Below are positions 56,269 through 64,000 of a stretch of DNA of 64,000 bases, one piece after another. The notes under the pieces were generated by a model. That model was not told where the DNA came from. It worked only from the letters and a program-made list of their open reading frames with translations, and did no database searches. Numbering within the stretch: position 1 is the stretch's first letter; the number at the start of each line of letters is the position of its first letter. The DNA is taken from NCBI RefSeq assembly GCF_024169515.1, contig NZ_JAMKCQ010000001.1:1426001-1490000 (forward strand). The letters are read 5' to 3'. The DNA is from Erwinia aphidicola (GTDB taxonomy: Bacteria > Pseudomonadota > Gammaproteobacteria > Enterobacterales > Enterobacteriaceae). The position numbers and the translations under genes were made by a program.

Positions 56269-57774
56269 ATGAAGCTACGTAGGAAGCGTGTTAAGCCTAT
56301 TGGGATTAAAGACGTCACCATTATTGATGACACCAAATTACGTAAAGCCATTACTGCGGCCTCACTCGGCAACGCGATGGAGTGGTTTGATTTCGGCGTT
56401 TACGGCTTTGTGGCCTATGCATTGGGCCAGGTATTCTTCCCGGGAGCTGACCCGGGCACACAGATGATTGCCGCCCTGGCGACCTTCTCCGTTCCCTTCC
56501 TCATCCGTCCATTAGGCGGCCTGTTCTTTGGCGCACTGGGCGATAAGTATGGTCGTCAGAAAATCCTGTCGATCACCATCATCATTATGTCAGTCAGTAC
56601 CTTCTGTATCGGGCTGATCCCGTCCTATGCCTCCATAGGCATCTGGGCACCGATCCTGCTGCTGCTGTGCAAAATGGCACAGGGCTTCTCGGTCGGCGGT
56701 GAATACACCGGGGCGTCAATCTTCGTTGCCGAATACTCACCGGACCGTAAGCGTGGATTTATGGGCAGCTGGCTGGACTTCGGTTCAATTGCCGGTTTCG
56801 TGCTCGGTGCCGGGCTGGTGGTGCTGATTTCAGCCGTTATCGGTGAAGCGAACTTCCTCGACTGGGGCTGGCGTATTCCGTTCTTCGTTGCGCTGCCGCT
56901 GGGCATCATCGGCCTTTACCTGCGCCATGCGCTGGAAGAGACCCCGGCGTTCCAGCAGCACGTGGATAAACTGGAACAGGGCGACCGTGAAGGCCTGGCC
57001 GACGGCCCGAAAGTCTCGTTCAAAGAGATTGCTACTAAACACTGGAAAAGCCTGCTGGCCTGTATTGGCCTGGTGATTGCCACCAACGTCACCTACTACA
57101 TGCTGCTGACCTACATGCCGAGCTACCTGTCGCATAATCTGCACTACTCGGAAGACCATGGCGTGATGATCATCATCGCCATCATGCTGGGGATGCTGTT
57201 TGTCCAGCCGGTTATGGGCCTGATGAGCGATAAGTTTGGCCGTCGTCCGTTCGTGATTATCGGCAGTGTCGCGCTGCTGCTGCTGGCTGTGCCTTGCTTT
57301 ATGCTGATTAACAGCGGCGTGATGGGGCTGATTTTTGCCGGTCTGCTGATTCTGGCGGTGATCCTCAACTGCTTCACCGGGGTAATGGCTTCCTCACTGC
57401 CGGCGATGTTCCCAACGCATATCCGCTACAGCGCGCTGGCCAGTGCCTTCAACATCTCGGTGCTGATTGCCGGCCTGACGCCAACCGCTGCAGCATGGCT
57501 GGTAGAAGCGACCAGCAACCTGTATATGCCGGCTTACTACCTGATGGTGGTGGCGGTGATTGGTTTAATCACCGGCATCATGATGAAGGAAACGGCCAAT
57601 ATGCCGCTGCGCGGTGCCACTCCGGCAGCCTCTGATATGGCAGAAGCCAAAGAGATCCTGCAGGAGCATCACGACAACATCGAGCACAAAATCGAAGATA
57701 TCAGCGAGCAGATCGCCGAGCTGGAAGCCAAGCGCTCCCGCCTGGTGGATCAGCATCCGCGTATTAACGAGTAA
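56269..57774 (+). CDS. proP: Proline/glycine betaine/ectoine:H+ symporter ProP
   Basis: ATG 56269 (MKLRRKRVKPIGIKDVTIIDD) matches the E. coli start; a GTG at 56260 overlaps the ribosome site ACAGGG. The 501-residue MFS osmosensor has 12 membrane segments (AASLGNAMEWFDFGVYGFVAYALG, GDKYGRQKI) and a C-terminal heptad coiled coil (EAKEILQEHHDNIEHKIEDISEQIAELEAKRSRL) that tunes the activating osmolality. It imports compatible solutes in response to osmotic stress. Confidence 0.96.
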   Translation: MKLRRKRVKPIGIKDVTIIDDTKLRKAITAASLGNAMEWFDFGVYGFVAYALGQVFFPGADPGTQMIAALATFSVPFLIRPLGGLFFGALGDKYGRQKILSITIIIMSVSTFCIGLIPSYASIGIWAPILLLLCKMAQGFSVGGEYTGASIFVAEYSPDRKRGFMGSWLDFGSIAGFVLGAGLVVLISAVIGEANFLDWGWRIPFFVALPLGIIGLYLRHALEETPAFQQHVDKLEQGDREGLADGPKVSFKEIATKHWKSLLACIGLVIATNVTYYMLLTYMPSYLSHNLHYSEDHGVMIIIAIMLGMLFVQPVMGLMSDKFGRRPFVIIGSVALLLLAVPCFMLINSGVMGLIFAGLLILAVILNCFTGVMASSLPAMFPTHIRYSALASAFNISVLIAGLTPTAAAWLVEATSNLYMPAYYLMVVAVIGLITGIMMKETANMPLRGATPAASDMAEAKEILQEHHDNIEHKIEDISEQIAELEAKRSRLVDQHPRINE

Positions 57775-57780
57775 TTGTCG

Positions 57781-57870
57781 CGGGGCGACCAGAAAGCGGT
57801 CGCCCCTTGCAACAGACCCCGAGTATTAATCAACTCCAGGAGTCGACCTTCTTTTTCGGTCGACCCCTTA
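57781..57870. repeat. Double palindrome after proP
   Basis: GGGGCGACC / GGTCGCCCC with an AGAAAGC loop, then GTCGACC / GGTCGACCC with a TTCTTTTTC loop. It lies between the convergent proP and phosphatase genes. Confidence 0.75.
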
Positions 57871-57950
57871 CGAGCCTGGCATGCCCGGTCCCAGCACTGT
57901 TCACGATTTATGGAAGTTCATACCGCATGAACAGAATCCGATCGTGAACA

Positions 57951-58715
57951 TCATCTTTTTTCAGTTTCCACCCTAAACGATAAAGCATCAGAGCGGCTCA
58001 GCTGGTGCGGGTAGCCAATCAGAAGATTGTTTTTCCCCAGCTCCAACATTCCCAGTCCGTTAAACTTTCCCCTATGCCCCGCGCCAAAATCCAGCCGCAA
58101 CGAATTCCCCGACCAGATACGTGGCAAGCGCCCTGGTGTATGTCCACTCAGAATGAAATCAATACCGCCGATACGTTGCTGAAAATCACTGCGTTGTCGA
58201 CGTCGCCCGTACAAGCAGGCATTGATCACCTCCTGCTCCCCGGCAATGAGTCGCGCAAAAAAAACCTCAATCAGGGAGATTTCAGGCGGAACCTCGGCGT
58301 GAATGACACAATAAAGTTGCCCCTGAGATCGGATAAGCATGGCATAAGGTAACGGCTCAACGAGCTGGCAATACGCATTTTGTAAGGCCGCTGGCAACTC
58401 GAAAAACCAGGCTCCACCCTCCCGGCTCCAGCTTTGCTGTCGCGCCAAGCGTTCATCACCCTGCGCATGATACCAGGCCAGCATCATCTCTTCATGGTTG
58501 CCTCGCACAGCATAAAACCAGGGTTGCCTTAACAACTCAATACAGCATGGGCTTTCATCCCCGCGATCGATTAAGTCGCCCACGGCAAACAACCGGTCGC
58601 TGGACACATCGAAATTGACCTCTGACAACAACCGCTGTAAAGCTGAATAGCAGCCATGTAAATCACCTATCGCGAAGTCACGACCCTGCTTATTTTCAGC
58701 AACCGATGTGAGCAT
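57951..58715 (-). CDS. PPP-family metallophosphatase (PrpA/PrpB-like)
   Basis: ATG 58715 has GGGAGG upstream; the longer frame to 58772 is rejected. The 254-residue protein has the metal-site motifs AIGDLHGCY near residue 16, FAVGDLIDRGDESP, AVRGNHEEMMLAW and FILSGHTPG. It resembles the E. coli PrpA/PrpB and lambda phosphatases, which remove phosphate from Ser/Thr or His/Asp. It lies divergent from an AbiE-like pair across a shared operator, which may mean it moved with that pair. Confidence 0.85.
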   Translation of the reverse strand: MLTSVAENKQGRDFAIGDLHGCYSALQRLLSEVNFDVSSDRLFAVGDLIDRGDESPCCIELLRQPWFYAVRGNHEEMMLAWYHAQGDERLARQQSWSREGGAWFFELPAALQNAYCQLVEPLPYAMLIRSQGQLYCVIHAEVPPEISLIEVFFARLIAGEQEVINACLYGRRRQRSDFQQRIGGIDFILSGHTPGRLPRIWSGNSLRLDFGAGHRGKFNGLGMLELGKNNLLIGYPHQLSRSDALSFRVETEKR

Positions 58716-58773
58716 GAATGCCTCCCTGCTGCGGTTAGAAATCAACCCATTGTGGTTGCATAAAAAGAACATT

Positions 58774-58825
58774 GTTCATAGAATAATTTTGTTCATGCTG
58801 CGTGAACAAATTATGGGATGTGAAC
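58774..58825. promoter_or_regulatory. Nested GTTCA/TGAAC operator of the AbiE-like operon
   Basis: Two inverted pairs lie in the spacer: outer GTTCA (58774) / TGAAC (58821) and inner GTTCA (58791) / TGAAC (58803). The inner pair is extended to ATAATTTTGTTCA / TGAACAAATTAT (58783-58814). It directly precedes the antitoxin start, as expected for autoregulation by AbiEi-type proteins. Confidence 0.65.
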
Positions 58826-59830
58826 ATGCATGATGAAGCTCAACTACTGGAAAAAGTGCTAACTAATTTGCCAGAAGCACTTAAAATCGAGGATATTCGC
58901 TGGAGCCGCAACCTCGATTTTCACGATGGTCGTCTTACGCTGCGAACACCCGATGGCGCCGCCTTCACTTTTCTGTTCACTATCAAGCTAAGGCCGCGCA
59001 AAGAGATACTGCAGAAAATGCACAGCATTTTCAGGCAGAACAGCACTCACCCGGCACTGCTGATTTGTGAACGCCTTAGCCCGGCGATGACGCAGTATTG
59101 CGAAGAAAATCATATCAATTTTATCGATAGCGGTGGTAATGCCTGCATAGCTTTACCCGCACTATTCTTGCGCATCAGCGGGCGTAAACTCCCCCCCGTT
59201 ATCAGGGAGCGCCCCCGGATATCAGAGGGGGTAATGAAACTGCTGTTTGTTCTGCTAACACAGCCGGGTTCGATAAATGAAAATTATCGCCAGCTGGCAA
59301 GCTATGCAGGGATCTCCCTGGGTATGGTCAGCAAAGCATTTGATTATCTCGAAACTGAGCGCCACTACCGCTCGGGCAAGCAAGGCCGTCGCCTGACCGA
59401 TCCGGACTGGCTGATGGCGGAATGGATACGTGAATACGCATCAGTACTGCGGCCCAAATTGAAAACACTTCAGCTGGAATGTGATATCAACTGGCGCAGT
59501 ATTGAACTTGAAGAGGGCGAGTGCTGGGGAGGAGAGCCCGCCGGTTATCTTCTTTCCGACCGCTATCTCAAGCCTGAAATCCTGCAACTTTTTACCCATT
59601 CTCCTCTGACAGAGCGGAGAAAAAGCTTACGGCTTAAGCCTCATCCGAGCGGGAAATTCATCTTAACCCAGGCCTTCTGGGGCAAAGATTTTTCGCTCAC
59701 AGAGCGCGCAAAAACAGTGCTATGCGTGGCTGAACTTATCGCCAGCCGGGACGACCGCAATATCGAAACCGCAGGGCGGATTAATGAAAAACACCTACAC
59801 ATTAGCCAAACCCATCTCTTCGGAAACTGA
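58826..59830 (+). CDS. AbiEi-like antitoxin/transcriptional regulator of a type IV toxin-antitoxin pair
   Basis: ATG 58826 is preferred with GGGA upstream; GTG 58802 would run into the operator. The 334-residue protein has an N-terminal nuclease-like fold region with ALLICERLSPAMTQYCEENHINFIDSGGNACIAL, as in proteins annotated with an AbiEi-type domain, then a winged-helix stretch (SINENYRQLASYAGISLGMVSKAFDYLETERHYR). It overlaps the toxin-like gene by 47 bp. It should repress its own promoter through the GTTCA/TGAAC repeats and offset the partner NTase. Confidence 0.72.
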   Translation: MHDEAQLLEKVLTNLPEALKIEDIRWSRNLDFHDGRLTLRTPDGAAFTFLFTIKLRPRKEILQKMHSIFRQNSTHPALLICERLSPAMTQYCEENHINFIDSGGNACIALPALFLRISGRKLPPVIRERPRISEGVMKLLFVLLTQPGSINENYRQLASYAGISLGMVSKAFDYLETERHYRSGKQGRRLTDPDWLMAEWIREYASVLRPKLKTLQLECDINWRSIELEEGECWGGEPAGYLLSDRYLKPEILQLFTHSPLTERRKSLRLKPHPSGKFILTQAFWGKDFSLTERAKTVLCVAELIASRDDRNIETAGRINEKHLHISQTHLFGN

Positions 59831-60593
59831 GGCGCTGCTCCTCCGCATCAATCACGTCTGCCGCACGCTGAAGATCGAGTTTTTTGTTGCCGGTGCGACG
59901 GCGCGCGAGGTGATGTTGCTGCACGTTCACGGTCGGAAAAGTGGCCGTCAGACCAATGATATCGATATTGCGGTATACCTGAAAAACTGGGAGCAGTTCA
60001 CCGCCCTTAAGCAGGCGATGATTGAGCAGGATGCTAAAGAAGTCAGGCATAATGTGCATCGGATGATATGGCACGGCACCGAAATAGACATCATCCCCTT
60101 TGGCCCTGTTGCCCAAAACAATAAGGTCGCATGGCCGCCCGACCGGGACATTATCCTGCACGTCGAGGGTTTCCAGGAGGTATGGCAGCATGCCGGGCGG
60201 GTTGAGATTGCCGCTGGCAACAGCATCCACTTCACTTCCCTGCCGGGACTGCTGCTGTTGAAACTATTCGCATGGCGTGACAGAGGCAATAGAGACAGCC
60301 GGGATGCTGTCGATATTTTCAACATCCTGACGGAGTATTCGCGCATCGAAGACGAGCGCCTTTATGACAATGATGCCTGGTGCGAGCGTGTCGACTGGGT
60401 CCCGGAAAGACTCGGGGCGCTACTGGCAGGCAGTGATACGGCCGCGATCGCATCAGCAGAAACATGTCAGGAGTTATTGGCATTAGATAAAGCGCGCTTA
60501 ACCGATACCATTGTTCGTCAAAATGAAAGCGTCGAAGCGCTAAAGGTAGAAAATATCATTGATGATTTCTGGGACGGTCTGGCCGGAAATTAA
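59784..60593 (+). CDS. AbiEii-like nucleotidyltransferase toxin
   Basis: The 269-residue protein is a DNA polymerase beta-type nucleotidyltransferase: GATARE at 38-42, NDIDIAVYL with Asp59 and Asp61, and a third Asp102 in EIDIIPFG. AbiEii toxins transfer nucleotides to a target such as tRNA and give abortive phage defence or growth arrest. It overlaps the upstream antitoxin-like gene by 47 bp, so translation is coupled. The target is unknown. Confidence 0.8.
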   Translation: MKNTYTLAKPISSETEALLLRINHVCRTLKIEFFVAGATAREVMLLHVHGRKSGRQTNDIDIAVYLKNWEQFTALKQAMIEQDAKEVRHNVHRMIWHGTEIDIIPFGPVAQNNKVAWPPDRDIILHVEGFQEVWQHAGRVEIAAGNSIHFTSLPGLLLLKLFAWRDRGNRDSRDAVDIFNILTEYSRIEDERLYDNDAWCERVDWVPERLGALLAGSDTAAIASAETCQELLALDKARLTDTIVRQNESVEALKVENIIDDFWDGLAGN

Positions 60594-60729
60594 CGCTGTG
60601 ATACTGCATTTGCCCACTTTCCCCGCAGTCAGCCCTTCAGATAAACCTTACGTGCGGCGAAACGCCCACTTTCCCGACCAGAGCAGCTACACTTCTCCCC
60701 TGATGGAAAACTGAATCTGAGGTAATAAC

Positions 60730-61746
60730 GTGAAAATTAAAAGCTACGCGGCAATGAAAGCAGGCCAGGCTCTGGAACTGTATGAGTATGACGCGGCTGC
60801 GCTGAGCGCAGAGGAAGTTGAAGTCGAAGTGGAATACTGCGGCGTCTGCCATTCTGACCTGTCGATGATCGACAACGAATGGGGTATTTCCCAGTACCCC
60901 ACCATTGCCGGCCACGAAGTGATCGGCCGCGTTTCCGCGCTCGGTGATGCGGCGCAAGACAAAGGCCTGAAGATCGGCCAGCGCGTTGGCATTGGCTGGA
61001 CGGCAAAAAGCTGCCAGCACTGCGATGCCTGCATCAACGGCGAGCAGGTCAACTGCCAGAACGGCAGCACGCCAACCATCCTCAACCACGGCGGTTTTGC
61101 CGAGAAGCTGCGCGCCGACTGGCAGTGGGTGATCCCATTACCGGAAAGCCTGGATGCGGCCAGCGCCGGTCCGCTGCTGTGCGGCGGTATCACCGTGTTT
61201 AAACCGCTGCTGATGAGCAACATCACCGCCACCAGCCGCGTCGGTGTTATCGGCATTGGTGGCCTCGGCCACATCGCGATTAAGATCCTGCGCGCCATGG
61301 GTGCCGAAGTGGTGGCGTTCAGCTCCACGCCGAATAAAAAGCAGTCGATTCTCGATATGGGCGCCGACGAAGTGGTCAACAGCCGCGATCCGGAAGCGCT
61401 GAAGTCCCAGGCGGGCCGCTTCGACCTGATCCTCAGCACCGTTGCCGTTGACCTCGACTGGAAGCCGTACTTCACCGCGCTGGCGCCAAAAGGCAAGTTC
61501 CACACCGTGGGTGCCGTGATGAAGCCGATCGAAGTGGGCGCGTTTGACCTGATCATGGGTGATAAAGCCGTAACCGGCTCTTCCACCGGCTCCCCGGGCC
61601 AGCTGCGTTCGCTGCTGAAGCTGGCGGCACGCCGCGATATTGCGCCGCACGTCGAGTTCTTCCCGATGTCGAAAATCAACGACGCGCTGGACCACGTCCG
61701 CGCCGGGAAAGCCAATTTCCGCGTGGTGCTGAAAGCGGATTTTTAA
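60730..61746 (+). CDS. Zinc-dependent NAD(P) alcohol/aldehyde dehydrogenase
   Basis: GTG 60730 with GAGG upstream. The 338-residue medium-chain enzyme has the catalytic zinc site CGVCHSDL (Cys37) and GHEVIGR, the structural-zinc cysteines [15 protein letters not shown], and the nucleotide motif [12 protein letters not shown]. It belongs near the YahK/cinnamyl-alcohol dehydrogenase-like group, probably reducing aldehydes with NADPH. No operon partner is evident. Confidence 0.9.
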   Translation: MKIKSYAAMKAGQALELYEYDAAALSAEEVEVEVEYCGVCHSDLSMIDNEWGISQYPTIAGHEVIGRVSALGDAAQDKGLKIGQRVGIGWTAKSCQHCDACINGEQVNCQNGSTPTILNHGGFAEKLRADWQWVIPLPESLDAASAGPLLCGGITVFKPLLMSNITATSRVGVIGIGGLGHIAIKILRAMGAEVVAFSSTPNKKQSILDMGADEVVNSRDPEALKSQAGRFDLILSTVAVDLDWKPYFTALAPKGKFHTVGAVMKPIEVGAFDLIMGDKAVTGSSTGSPGQLRSLLKLAARRDIAPHVEFFPMSKINDALDHVRAGKANFRVVLKADF

Positions 61747-61761
61747 GACGGTGATGGCGGT

Positions 61762-61782
61762 GGGCGAGGCATGCCTCGCCCC
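61762..61782. repeat. GGGCGAGGC-type palindrome
   Basis: GGGCGAGGCATGCCTCGCCC followed by CTAC; the same short palindrome occurs at about 46057 and, partly, near 50964. Confidence 0.7.
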
Positions 61783-61789
61783 TACGTAG

Positions 61790-61814
61790 AGGTCGGGCAT
61801 ACCCGACCTTTTTT
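61790..61814 (+). terminator. Rho-independent terminator of the alcohol dehydrogenase gene
   Basis: Stem AGGTCGGG/CCCGACCT with a CATA loop is followed by TTTTTT on the plus strand, 44 bp after the stop. Confidence 0.9.
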
Positions 61815-62067
61815 ATCCCCCTGGCTCCTTCCCCCTGAATAAGTTCCCGCCTTCTGTAATATTTATTTACATCGCAATGCTAAATACATATAGTTCTCAT
61901 TTGCTTTAACATTACAGGCCAACCGTGGTCTGGATTGCACGCCAGTGGACCTCACCGCGTCATCAGGGATTCAGTGACAAGACGCTACCGCTCAGGGATA
62001 TTCGGTAAATTTTTCATGTCCGGTGCAGGAAATTAATTAAAACTATCGAGTTATCCGAGGAATTACC
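61815..62067. other. Promoter region of the siderophore receptor gene
   Basis: The 253-bp spacer is AT-rich at 61855-61920. ATAGTTCTCATTTGC at about 61890-61904 is a weak Fur-box-like match; Fur control is expected for this gene class. GAGG precedes GTG 62068. No other gene is seen. Confidence 0.45.
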
Positions 62068-64000
62068 GTGCTGTTTTCTCGTCCTGAATTCACTGATAAA
62101 ACACCCGCTACGCTATTATCCGCTCAGCGCATTTTCACCCCCTCCGTCGCCGCGTTACTGGTGATTTCTGCACTGCATCCGGCACTGGCAGCGGAAACCG
62201 CGCAGAGTGAAACGCTGACCGTAGAAGCCAACTCCGCCAGCAGCCCCGCAGCACAGGCCGCAGCGGACTACAGCGTGCCGGTGACGACCGCCGGTACCAA
62301 AATGACGCTGGCGCTGCGCGATATCCCGCAGTCGGTCAGCATCATCAGCAAACAGCGAATTCAGGACCAGGCGCTGCACAGCATCGGCGAAGTGCTGAAT
62401 AACACCACCGGCATCTCCGCCTCGAATATCGACTCCGACCGTGCGAACTACTATTCGCGCGGCTTTCTGATCAACAACTACCTGTTCGACGGCGTTCCGA
62501 CGGTGGTGCAGGATGTGTGGGACCTCGGCGACGCCCAATCCGACACCGCCATTTACGACCGTATTGAGATCGTGCGCGGCGCTAACGCCCTGTCGCTCGG
62601 TTCCGGCAATCCTTCCGCCTCGGTTAACATGGTGCGCAAGCACGCCGACAGCAAAGTGGTCACTGGCAGCCTGTCTGCTGAAACCGGCAGCTGGGACAAG
62701 CAGCGCTATGTGGGCGATGTCACCGTGCCGTTGAACGAGTCCGGCAGCGTGCGCGGCCGCGTCATCGGCGGCTATCAGGAAAATGACAGCTGGCTGGATC
62801 GCTACCACGCGCGCAAGAAATTCCTCTCTACGCTGATCGATGCCGACCTGAGCGACACCACCACCCTGTCGCTGGGCTGGGATTACCAGGACACCAGCAG
62901 CGAAGACCCAAGCTGGGGCGGTATCCCGACCTTCTACAGCAACGGCGAGCGCACTCACTTCGACCGCAGCTTTAATACCGGTGCGGACTGGGCCTATAGC
63001 GATAAACAGTCGAATAAGATCTTTGCCACGCTGAAGCAGAGGTTTGATAGCGGCTGGCAGGCGCAGGTCACCGGCAGCCACAGCAAAACCACCTTCGACA
63101 CCCGCCTGATGTACCCGGACGGTTACCCGGATAAAGCTACCGGCCAGGGCATTACTCTTTACAGCGGCTGGAACAAAGGCCGCCGCACCACCGACAGCGT
63201 AGACCTCTACGCTAACGGTCCGTTTGAGCTGCTGGGCCGCAGCCATGAGCTGATGATTGGCGGCAGCTACAGCAAGCAGGACAACACCTTCTTCAACAGC
63301 TTTGCAGACCTGTCCGGCGTCAATATTGGTGACTACAGCAGCTGGAACGGCTCTACCGGCGCGACCGACTGGTCAGCCTTTAGTCCCTATCTGGAGGACA
63401 CCATTCGCCAGAAATCGGTGTATACCGCCGCACGCTTCTCGCTGGCTGACCCGCTGTCACTGCTGGTCGGCGCTCGCTATACCGACTGGAGCGCCAACGG
63501 CACCTCCGGCACCAACGACAGCGATAAAATCGCGCCGTATGCGGGCCTGACGTACGATCTCAACGACACCTACTCCGTCTACGCCAGCTATACCAGCATC
63601 TTCCAGCCGCAGACGTCACGTAACAGCGAAGCGAAGTACCTCGATCCGGTCAGCGGAAAAAGCTATGAAACCGGCATCAAAGGCGACTGGGCCAACAGCC
63701 GTCTGACCGCCACGCTGTCGCTGTTCCGCACCGAGCAGAACGGCCTGGGCGTCAACAGCTACACCTACATCCCGGGCAGCACCGAATACGCTTACGACGC
63801 TGTCGATGCGGTCAGCCGCGGCGTGGAATTTGAAGTTAACGGTGCCCTGACCGACAACTGGCAGATGACTTTCGGCGCCTCGCGCTATATTGCCGAGCAG
63901 CGCGATGGCACCGCCGTGATGCCGGAGATCCCGCGCACTACCGCCAAACTGTTCACCCGCTATCGCCTGCCGATGCTGCAGGACCTGACCGTGGGCGGCG
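62068..64000 (+). CDS. fhuE: TonB-dependent siderophore receptor (FhuE-like), truncated by window end
   Basis: GTG 62068 with GAGG 7 bp upstream; the first 644 codons are present and the end lies beyond the window. A signal peptide ends near HPALA. The TonB box region is ETLTVEAN. The plug domain has RDIPQSVSIISKQRI, GEVLNNTTGIS, YYSRGFLINNYLFDGVP and IYDRIEIVRGANAL. The beta-barrel follows with SVRGRVIGGYQENDSWLDRYH and YASYTSIFQPQTSRN. It aligns closely with E. coli FhuE (coprogen/rhodotorulate receptor) along this length; the substrate here is a hydroxamate siderophore by inference. Confidence 0.9.
   Translation, partial: MLFSRPEFTDKTPATLLSAQRIFTPSVAALLVISALHPALAAETAQSETLTVEANSASSPAAQAAADYSVPVTTAGTKMTLALRDIPQSVSIISKQRIQDQALHSIGEVLNNTTGISASNIDSDRANYYSRGFLINNYLFDGVPTVVQDVWDLGDAQSDTAIYDRIEIVRGANALSLGSGNPSASVNMVRKHADSKVVTGSLSAETGSWDKQRYVGDVTVPLNESGSVRGRVIGGYQENDSWLDRYHARKKFLSTLIDADLSDTTTLSLGWDYQDTSSEDPSWGGIPTFYSNGERTHFDRSFNTGADWAYSDKQSNKIFATLKQRFDSGWQAQVTGSHSKTTFDTRLMYPDGYPDKATGQGITLYSGWNKGRRTTDSVDLYANGPFELLGRSHELMIGGSYSKQDNTFFNSFADLSGVNIGDYSSWNGSTGATDWSAFSPYLEDTIRQKSVYTAARFSLADPLSLLVGARYTDWSANGTSGTNDSDKIAPYAGLTYDLNDTYSVYASYTSIFQPQTSRNSEAKYLDPVSGKSYETGIKGDWANSRLTATLSLFRTEQNGLGVNSYTYIPGSTEYAYDAVDAVSRGVEFEVNGALTDNWQMTFGASRYIAEQRDGTAVMPEIPRTTAKLFTRYRLPMLQDLTVGG

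Noticed and set aside
62155..63246. 363-residue open frame antisense to the siderophore receptor gene
   Set aside because: It arises from codon bias in the GC-rich sense gene. The sense frame has clear TonB-receptor homology, while the antisense product has low-complexity composition.

Overview
The window is chromosomal DNA of a gamma-proteobacterium of the order Enterobacterales. Gene order follows Escherichia coli closely in three blocks: yhhY fragment / ggt-yhhA / ugpQ-C-E-A-B / livF-G-M-H-binding protein / panM; then rpoH / ftsX-ftsE-ftsY / rsmD-yhhL / yhhM / yhhN / zntA / tusA / yhhQ / dcrB; then yhhT. Protein sequences match the E. coli counterparts along their whole length. The inserted accessory blocks and the dense intergenic palindromes suggest a plant- or environment-associated relative such as Erwinia or Pantoea (family Erwiniaceae). 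Species cannot be fixed from the sequence alone.

Layout. 1-3.7 kb: end of an acetyltransferase gene, an aspartyl protease with a PDZ domain, and an SDR/phytanoyl-CoA-dioxygenase pair. 3.7-16.9 kb: glutathione breakdown (ggt), PhoB-type glycerol-3-phosphate uptake (ugp), branched-chain amino-acid uptake (liv) and panM. 16.9-20.3 kb: an accessory cassette where E. coli has livJ: an AraC regulator followed by AzlC, AzlD, a membrane histidine-box desaturase-like enzyme and a 48-residue protein. The four structural genes overlap stop-to-start. 20.4-31.5 kb: housekeeping core, with a MerR-type zntA promoter and a probable preQ1-I riboswitch before yhhQ. 31.6-48.9 kb: a myo-inositol catabolism island (iolE, H, G, D, C, R, B, A, I) placed between dcrB and yhhT. 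It is interrupted by a tandemly duplicated adhesin-chaperone-pilin locus whose first copy has decayed. 49-53.7 kb: yhhT and a hexuronate block (GntR regulator, MFS permease, uxuA). 53.8-58 kb: cupin protein, EAL phosphodiesterase, proP. 58-60.6 kb: a PPP-type phosphatase divergent from an AbiE-like type IV toxin-antitoxin pair. 60.7-64 kb: zinc alcohol dehydrogenase and the start of an FhuE-like siderophore receptor, cut by the window end.

How genes work together. The iol genes encode the route from inositol to 5-dehydro-2-deoxygluconate 6-phosphate, its probable cleavage by a kinase-aldolase fusion, and semialdehyde oxidation. They are presumably controlled by the RpiR-type regulator, and ATTTC/GAAAT inverted repeats stand at their promoters. 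No inositol transporter is present here. The ugp genes have a run of 11-bp GTCA-type repeats upstream, as expected for PhoB control. The most promising under-described unit is the AzlCD-desaturase-small-protein cassette. Its arrangement suggests enzymatic modification linked to export of a small amino-acid-like molecule; that function is inference only.

Intergenic spaces carry many short palindromes with a TTTTTC or GAAAAA loop, including a roughly 560-bp array between iolR and iolB, and larger MITE-like palindromic elements.
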